A stretch of 10,516 nt of DNA from Armatimonadetes bacterium RBG_19FT_COMBO_69_19 (GTDB taxonomy: Bacteria; Sysuimicrobiota; Sysuimicrobiia; Sysuimicrobiales; Kaftiobacteriaceae): positions 1,054-11,569 of the forward strand of contig MENB01000042.1 of assembly GCA_001768125.1 (NCBI GenBank), read 5' to 3'. Below the pieces are notes generated by a model. That model searched no databases and had not been told where the DNA came from. It worked only from the letters and a program-made list of their open reading frames with translations. Shown piece after piece: positions 6,506 to 10,516 of this stretch; the first letter of the stretch is position 1, and each line of letters opens with the position of its first letter. Position numbers and translations under genes: made by a program.

Positions 6506-7885
6506 ATGCGCACGCTCTTCAGCGGTGGGACGCTCGTCGGTCCGGAAGGCACCCTCCAGGCCGACCTGCTCGTGGACGGCGAGCGCATCGCGGCGATCGG
6601 CCGCGATCTACCGCGCGGCGACGTCCGCGTCATCGACGCCGCCGGACGCTATCTGCTGCCCGGGGGCATCGACGTGCACACCCACCTCGACATGCCGCTG
6701 GACGACATCGCGTCGACCGACGACTTCCGCACAGGGCATGTCGCCGCGGCCTTCGGCGGGACCACGTCGCACATCGACTTCGTGATCCAGTCCAAGGACG
6801 GTTCGCTTCGGCAGGCCCTCGACGCCTGGCACGCCCTGGCCCAAGGCAAGGCCTGCATCGATTACGGTTTTCACATGACGATCGCCGACCCGCGCCCGGA
6901 TGTGCTCGACGAGATCGCGCATCTGCCGGAGTGGGGGATTACGACGGTCAAGGTGCTCATGGCCTACAAGGGCCGTCTGCAGCTGGACGATGCGCAGCTG
7001 CTGGCCGTGATGCGCCGCGCCGCGGAGCACGGGCTGCTCACCATGGTGCACTGCGAGAACGGCGACGTGATCGATGTACTCGAGCGCGAGGCGGTCGCGG
7101 CAGGGCACCGTGAGCCGAAGTATCATGCCATGGCGCGGCCGCCCGAGCTCGAGGGTGAGGCCACCGGCCGGGCTATCGCGATCGCCTCGGTCGCCGGTGC
7201 ACCGCTCTACGTGGTGCACCTTACGTGTGAAGCGGCCCTCGACCAGGTCCGCGCCGCCCAGCGGCGCGGACGACATGTATGGGCGGAAACCTGCATCCAG
7301 TACCTGTTCTTCACGGCCGCAGATCTGGACCGCCCCGACTTCGAAGGGGCCAAGGTCGTGTGCTCGCCGCCGTTCCGCACGCCCCAAGATCAGGCCGCGC
7401 TGTGGGAGGGGTTACGCGACGGGGCGCTCGCGGTGGTCTCGACCGACCACTGCCCGTTCAACTTTGCCAGGGAGAAGCAGCGCGGCCGCCATGACTTCAC
7501 GAAGATCCCCAACGGCGTCCCCGCGATCGAGGACCGCCTGCTCATGCTCCATCACGCCGGCGTGAACGGCGGGCGCATCCCGCTGTCGCGTTTCGTCGAG
7601 CTCACGGCGACCAATCCGGCCAGACTCTTCGGGCTCTACCCGCGCAAGGGGATCCTGGAGGTGGGCTCGGACGGAGACATCGTACTCTGGGACCCACGGG
7701 CGCGCCGCACAATCACCGCTGGCACCCACCACATGCGTGTAGACTACAACCTCTTCGAGGGTACGACCGTCACCGGCGCGCCCGCGGGGGTATGGGTTCG
7801 CGGTACGCAGGTGGTGGACGGCGAGCGCTTCACCGGCCGCGCCGGCGCCGGTCAGTTCCTGCGACGCGCGGCGTTCACGTCGTAG
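6506..7885 (+). CDS. Hydantoinase / dihydropyrimidinase (cyclic amidohydrolase)
   Basis: This 459-residue enzyme belongs to the D-hydantoinase/dihydropyrimidinase family, binuclear zinc hydrolases that open cyclic amide or imide rings. All metal ligands are recognisable: His58 and His60 (GGIDVHTHLD), the probable carboxylated Lys149 (VKVLMAYKG), His182 (MVHCENGD), His238 (VVHLTCEAAL) and Asp314 (STDHCPFNF). The substrate-backbone loop FTKIPNGVPAIEDR is the hydantoinase form, not the allantoinase one. Length is normal. The ATG lies five bases after the Mo-subunit stop with only a weak ribosome site, so coupling is likely. As in the E. coli hyuA-xdh region, its presence beside a purine hydroxylase suggests action on a ring intermediate below xanthine or urate. 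Simple dihydropyrimidine or hydantoin breakdown remains possible. The family is sure, the natural substrate is not. Confidence 0.92.
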   Translation: MRTLFSGGTLVGPEGTLQADLLVDGERIAAIGRDLPRGDVRVIDAAGRYLLPGGIDVHTHLDMPLDDIASTDDFRTGHVAAAFGGTTSHIDFVIQSKDGSLRQALDAWHALAQGKACIDYGFHMTIADPRPDVLDEIAHLPEWGITTVKVLMAYKGRLQLDDAQLLAVMRRAAEHGLLTMVHCENGDVIDVLEREAVAAGHREPKYHAMARPPELEGEATGRAIAIASVAGAPLYVVHLTCEAALDQVRAAQRRGRHVWAETCIQYLFFTAADLDRPDFEGAKVVCSPPFRTPQDQAALWEGLRDGALAVVSTDHCPFNFAREKQRGRHDFTKIPNGVPAIEDRLLMLHHAGVNGGRIPLSRFVELTATNPARLFGLYPRKGILEVGSDGDIVLWDPRARRTITAGTHHMRVDYNLFEGTTVTGAPAGVWVRGTQVVDGERFTGRAGAGQFLRRAAFTS

Positions 7886-7888
7886 CGA

Positions 7889-9220
7889 CTACTGCACCGG
7901 ACCCCGGGCGGTGACGTAGCGGCGGTCCACCTCTTCGACGCGATCACCCTCTTCATCCCAGAACGCGCGGCCACGCATCTTCCTGAGGTAATCCGCAGGA
8001 TATCCGAGGCGACTCCACATCGCCTCTTTCTGCGCGAAGAGCCGATCCTTCTGCTCGGGCGTCCGGGTATCGAGGATCTCTTCCGGCGTCGATGCGGCAA
8101 ACGGGCTGGCCTTCCAGCGGGCGAGCTCCCGCGGCACCCGCGCCCCCGCGCGGCGCCTGAGGTCGTCCATCACCGAGGGATAGCGGTCAAAGCCGTCGGT
8201 GGCGACGGTGACGACGTTGTCGGCCCGCCCGAGGCCGAGGTGCCTGGCCATACGCACGGCCGCGATGATGTTGCACACGCCCGAGACCCCGAGCACGCCG
8301 CCCAGCGGTCCCTCTTGCAGGGCCAGCAGGCTCCACAGGCAGTCCTCGTCGTGCACGAGGAGAACGTAGTCCGTGTTGAGGACGTTGTGGATGAGCGTGA
8401 CCATCTTGTCGCCCACGCCCTCGATCCGGTGGGAACCGAGGCCGTTGCTGTAGAGGGTCGGACACTCCCGGGGCTCGGGCGCGGCGACGATTGCCTCGGG
8501 GTATTTCGACTTGATCTCGTCTCCCGCCGCCAGGGTCCCCGCTGAGCCGGGGGCAGCAACGAAAAGGGTAATCTTTCCGTTGCCGTAACCGGCCGCAGCC
8601 TCAAGCGCGCTGCGACCGGTGACATGGCGGTGGAACCGGTAGTTGGGCAGGAGCGAGAACTGCTCGAGGACGATGAACTCCGGCCGGTTCATGTAGGCGG
8701 CGTGCGTGCGCTCCAGGGTCAGGATCACGTCCGATTCCGTGCCGGGCGTCAGGTCGAGCTCGCCGCCGTACCGCCGGATGCGCTCGTAGCGCTCGCGGCT
8801 CATGCCGTCCGGCATCACGACCACCGCCCGGTAGCCTTTGAGGCGCGCGACGTAGGCGGTGCCGATCCCGAAGTTCCCCGTCGATGGGCCGACGACGGTG
8901 TGGATCCCCGGCCGCGCGCGACCGTCCAGCTCGGCTTCCATCAGCGTCGTGTACACCGGCCCGACCTTGTGGCTGCCGGAGGGGAAGTCTCTTCCGATGA
9001 GGACGATGATGTTCGCGTCCACGCCGGTGAGCTCGCGGGGGAGAAGGATGTGGTTGATCGATCCGTCGGCGCGGCGCCAGGTGATGTTGAACAGGTCGAG
9101 CGGGTCGTCCTCGCGCGGGCGGGCGGCGAGCACGCGGGCACGGAAGGCCTCCGGCAGCAGACGTGGGTCGCGCATCTCAGCATAGCTCGGGCCGGGGATG
9201 TTCGTCGGGGTGTTCTTCAA
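7889..9220 (-). CDS. PLP-dependent fold-type II enzyme, cysteine-synthase-like, substrate unknown
   Basis: This 443-residue protein is a fold-type II PLP enzyme of the cysteine synthase/cystathionine beta-synthase family. The likely PLP lysine is Lys85 in SGSHKVG. The substrate/PLP loop is STGN (113-116). MPDGMSRERYERIRRYGGELDLTPG matches the CysK pattern MPxxMSxER, and GLGSHRIEGVG resembles its HKIQGIG segment. The phosphate-binding glycine loop is degenerate: PGSAGT (224-229) instead of GTGGT. It has about 50 extra N-terminal residues and a charged C-terminal tail of about 80 residues (EEILDTRTPEQKDRLFAQKE onward) absent from plain CysK. The start is TTG at 9220, with AGAGGA seven bases upstream and an overlap with the upstream stop; the next ATG (Met16) is less well placed. 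I do not recognise a characterised enzyme. Lyase or beta-replacement chemistry on an amino acid is expected from the family. Confidence 0.85.
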   Translation of the reverse strand: MKNTPTNIPGPSYAEMRDPRLLPEAFRARVLAARPREDDPLDLFNITWRRADGSINHILLPRELTGVDANIIVLIGRDFPSGSHKVGPVYTTLMEAELDGRARPGIHTVVGPSTGNFGIGTAYVARLKGYRAVVVMPDGMSRERYERIRRYGGELDLTPGTESDVILTLERTHAAYMNRPEFIVLEQFSLLPNYRFHRHVTGRSALEAAAGYGNGKITLFVAAPGSAGTLAAGDEIKSKYPEAIVAAPEPRECPTLYSNGLGSHRIEGVGDKMVTLIHNVLNTDYVLLVHDEDCLWSLLALQEGPLGGVLGVSGVCNIIAAVRMARHLGLGRADNVVTVATDGFDRYPSVMDDLRRRAGARVPRELARWKASPFAASTPEEILDTRTPEQKDRLFAQKEAMWSRLGYPADYLRKMRGRAFWDEEGDRVEEVDRRYVTARGPVQ

Positions 9221-9235
9221 CGCGTCGTCCTCTCT
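9217..9235 (-). promoter_or_regulatory. Ribosome site plus TTGA stop/start overlap coupling the two PLP genes
   Basis: On the minus strand AGAGGA (9233-9228, part of AGAGAGGA from 9235) precedes a TTG start at 9220 by seven bases. The TTG shares two bases with the TGA stop of the upstream gene (9219-9217), forming TTGA. The ribosome site lies inside the end of the threonine-synthase-like gene. This arrangement supports the rare TTG start and suggests the two proteins are made in linked amounts. Confidence 0.75.
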
Positions 9236-10506
9236 GCCGCGGGCGATGGCGTCGGCGCATCACGCTTTGCGATCATGTCCGCAACCGCGTCGAGCGAGGC
9301 GTCGATCTCGAACGCGCTGCCGGACGCGCGCAGCGTGCTCGGAATATCCTTGAGGCCGGTGCCCGTGATCATGAGGAGGACTCGTTCGCTCCTGCTGATC
9401 GCACCCCGCTCCAGCAAGTGTGCGAGCGCCGCCACGCCTGCGACTGCGGCCGGCTCGCCCCAGATGCCCGTCCTCTGGGCCAGCAGCCGCATCGCCTCCA
9501 GGATCTCCTCATCGCTGACCGTGACGTAGGTGCCACCCGAATCGCGGACGGCGCGAAGGGCCTTGCGCCAGTTGCGCGGCGTCCCGACGGCGATGCCGTC
9601 CGCGATGGTCTGCGACGGACCCGGGTGGAGGCTCTGGCCGGAGCGGAACGCCTGCTCGATCGGCGAGGCGCCGGCGGCCTGCACCCCGATGACGCGTGGC
9701 GTGCGGGAGGTCAACCCGATGCGCTGCATCTCGTGGAGGCCCTTGTAGATGCCGGCCAGCGTGCAGCCGTCGCCGACGGGGACCACCACCGCATCCGGCG
9801 GGTCCCAGCCGAGCTGCTCGGCGATCTCCAGCCCGGCGGTCTTTTTCCCTTCTACTAATACGGGGTTCACGGCGCTGTTCCGGTTGTACCACCCCCAGCG
9901 CGCTGCAGCTTCCATGGAGATTCTGAACGCGTCCTCGTAGGTGCCCCGGACCTTGAAGACGGTGGCGCCGTAGATCAACATCTGCGCAAGCTTCGACTGC
10001 GATGCTTGCGCAGGCAAGAAGATGTACGGGTGCAGGCCCAGCTGCGCCGATTGCCCGGCGAGCGACGATGCCGCGTTGCCGGTCGAAGCGCAGGTGATCT
10101 CCCGCCTGCCCGCCTGCGCGGCCCGCACCGCGCCGACTGAGCTCGCGCGATCCTTCAGCGATCCCGTGGGGTTACGGCCTTCATCCTTCACGTAGACGGT
10201 CCGCAACCCGAAGTAGCGCGCGAGCGGCGCCACCTCGTGGACCGGGGTCCATCCCACGGGAAGTAGAGGGCGTGCCGCCTCGCGGGCAACGGGGAGCAGC
10301 GGTAGATATCGCCAATGGCTGGGATCCGGATGGGCAGCCAAGTGCTCCCGCGTGAGCAGATGCCGCACAGCGTCGTAGTCGTACTGGATATCGAGGATGC
10401 CGTCCAGCCCGCATGAGGGGCACGTGTACACCGCTTCCCCCGGAGCGTACCTGCGCTCGCAGGAGGTACAGACGAGGTCGGTCGCGTTCCCCCAATCCGA
10501 CGACAT
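9217..10506 (-). CDS. Threonine-synthase-like PLP enzyme with N-terminal zinc ribbon
   Basis: This 429-residue protein resembles threonine synthase, which turns O-phosphohomoserine into threonine. A zinc-ribbon-like N-terminus has Cys13, Cys16, Cys29 and Cys32, seen in archaeal and some bacterial ThrC proteins. The PLP lysine is Lys118 (NPTGSLKDRAS), the substrate loop is ASTGNAAS (140-147), NPVLVEGKKTAGLEIAEQL lies near 214-232, and the phosphate loop is GDGCT (245-249). The ATG at 10506 has a weak upstream site, and the frame stays open to the window edge, so a slightly longer form cannot be excluded. No homoserine dehydrogenase or homoserine kinase gene is in view, and the gene is coupled to a second fold-type II enzyme. 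A catabolic role on another amino acid is therefore a real alternative to threonine synthesis. The fold is certain, the reaction only likely. Confidence 0.85.
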   Translation of the reverse strand: MSSDWGNATDLVCTSCERRYAPGEAVYTCPSCGLDGILDIQYDYDAVRHLLTREHLAAHPDPSHWRYLPLLPVAREAARPLLPVGWTPVHEVAPLARYFGLRTVYVKDEGRNPTGSLKDRASSVGAVRAAQAGRREITCASTGNAASSLAGQSAQLGLHPYIFLPAQASQSKLAQMLIYGATVFKVRGTYEDAFRISMEAAARWGWYNRNSAVNPVLVEGKKTAGLEIAEQLGWDPPDAVVVPVGDGCTLAGIYKGLHEMQRIGLTSRTPRVIGVQAAGASPIEQAFRSGQSLHPGPSQTIADGIAVGTPRNWRKALRAVRDSGGTYVTVSDEEILEAMRLLAQRTGIWGEPAAVAGVAALAHLLERGAISRSERVLLMITGTGLKDIPSTLRASGSAFEIDASLDAVADMIAKRDAPTPSPAAERTTR

Positions 10507-10516
10507 CTCTGCGCAC

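Noticed and set aside
7886..7888. Intrinsic terminator between the convergent operons
   Set aside because: The gap is three bases and no stem-loop with a T-tract is visible around it.
9217..10506. Reading the threonine-synthase-like gene as part of a threonine biosynthesis operon
   Set aside because: No homoserine dehydrogenase, homoserine kinase or aspartokinase is visible. The partner is a cysteine-synthase-like enzyme, so the pathway cannot be assigned on this evidence.

Overview
The window is a compact, high-GC (roughly two thirds G+C by eye) bacterial locus. It is almost wholly coding, and its main theme is breakdown of purine bases. The codon bias, tight gene packing and protein sequences suggest a high-GC soil, sediment or thermophilic lineage (for example Chloroflexota, a high-GC Bacillota class or a candidate phylum). 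No rRNA or other clear marker fixes the taxon. I see no mobile element, tRNA, CRISPR array or phage gene.

Layout. Positions 1-750 on the minus strand hold the N-terminal 250 residues of an adenine deaminase, which runs off the left edge. A 77-bp divergent gap (751-827) separates it from a plus-strand operon of six genes. These are an adenine-type phosphoribosyltransferase (828-1412), the FAD subunit of a xanthine-dehydrogenase-type molybdenum hydroxylase (1449-2321), its 2Fe-2S subunit (2333-2800), an 8-oxoguanine deaminase (2800-4170), the molybdopterin subunit (4167-6500), and a hydantoinase/dihydropyrimidinase (6506-7885). The four genes from the 2Fe-2S subunit to the hydantoinase overlap or lie within a few bases of one another. 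Three bases after the hydantoinase, a convergent minus-strand pair begins: a cysteine-synthase-like PLP enzyme (9220-7889) and, upstream of it, a threonine-synthase-like PLP enzyme with a zinc ribbon (10506-9217). The two are joined by a TTGA stop/start overlap.

How the genes may work together. Adenine can be salvaged to AMP by the phosphoribosyltransferase or deaminated to hypoxanthine by adenine deaminase. The molybdenum hydroxylase would oxidise hypoxanthine and xanthine towards urate. The deaminase converts 8-oxoguanine to urate, and its gene sits between two subunit genes of the hydroxylase. That position suggests a second route, guanine to 8-oxoguanine to urate. The hydantoinase is the natural candidate for opening a later cyclic-amide intermediate. 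The two PLP enzymes are not standard purine genes. They may handle an amino acid released from the opened ring, in the way that diaminopropionate ammonia-lyase (YgeX) accompanies hyuA, ssnA and xdh genes in E. coli. That last link is inference. The gene families are clear, but the substrate of the hydroxylase and the roles of the PLP pair are open.
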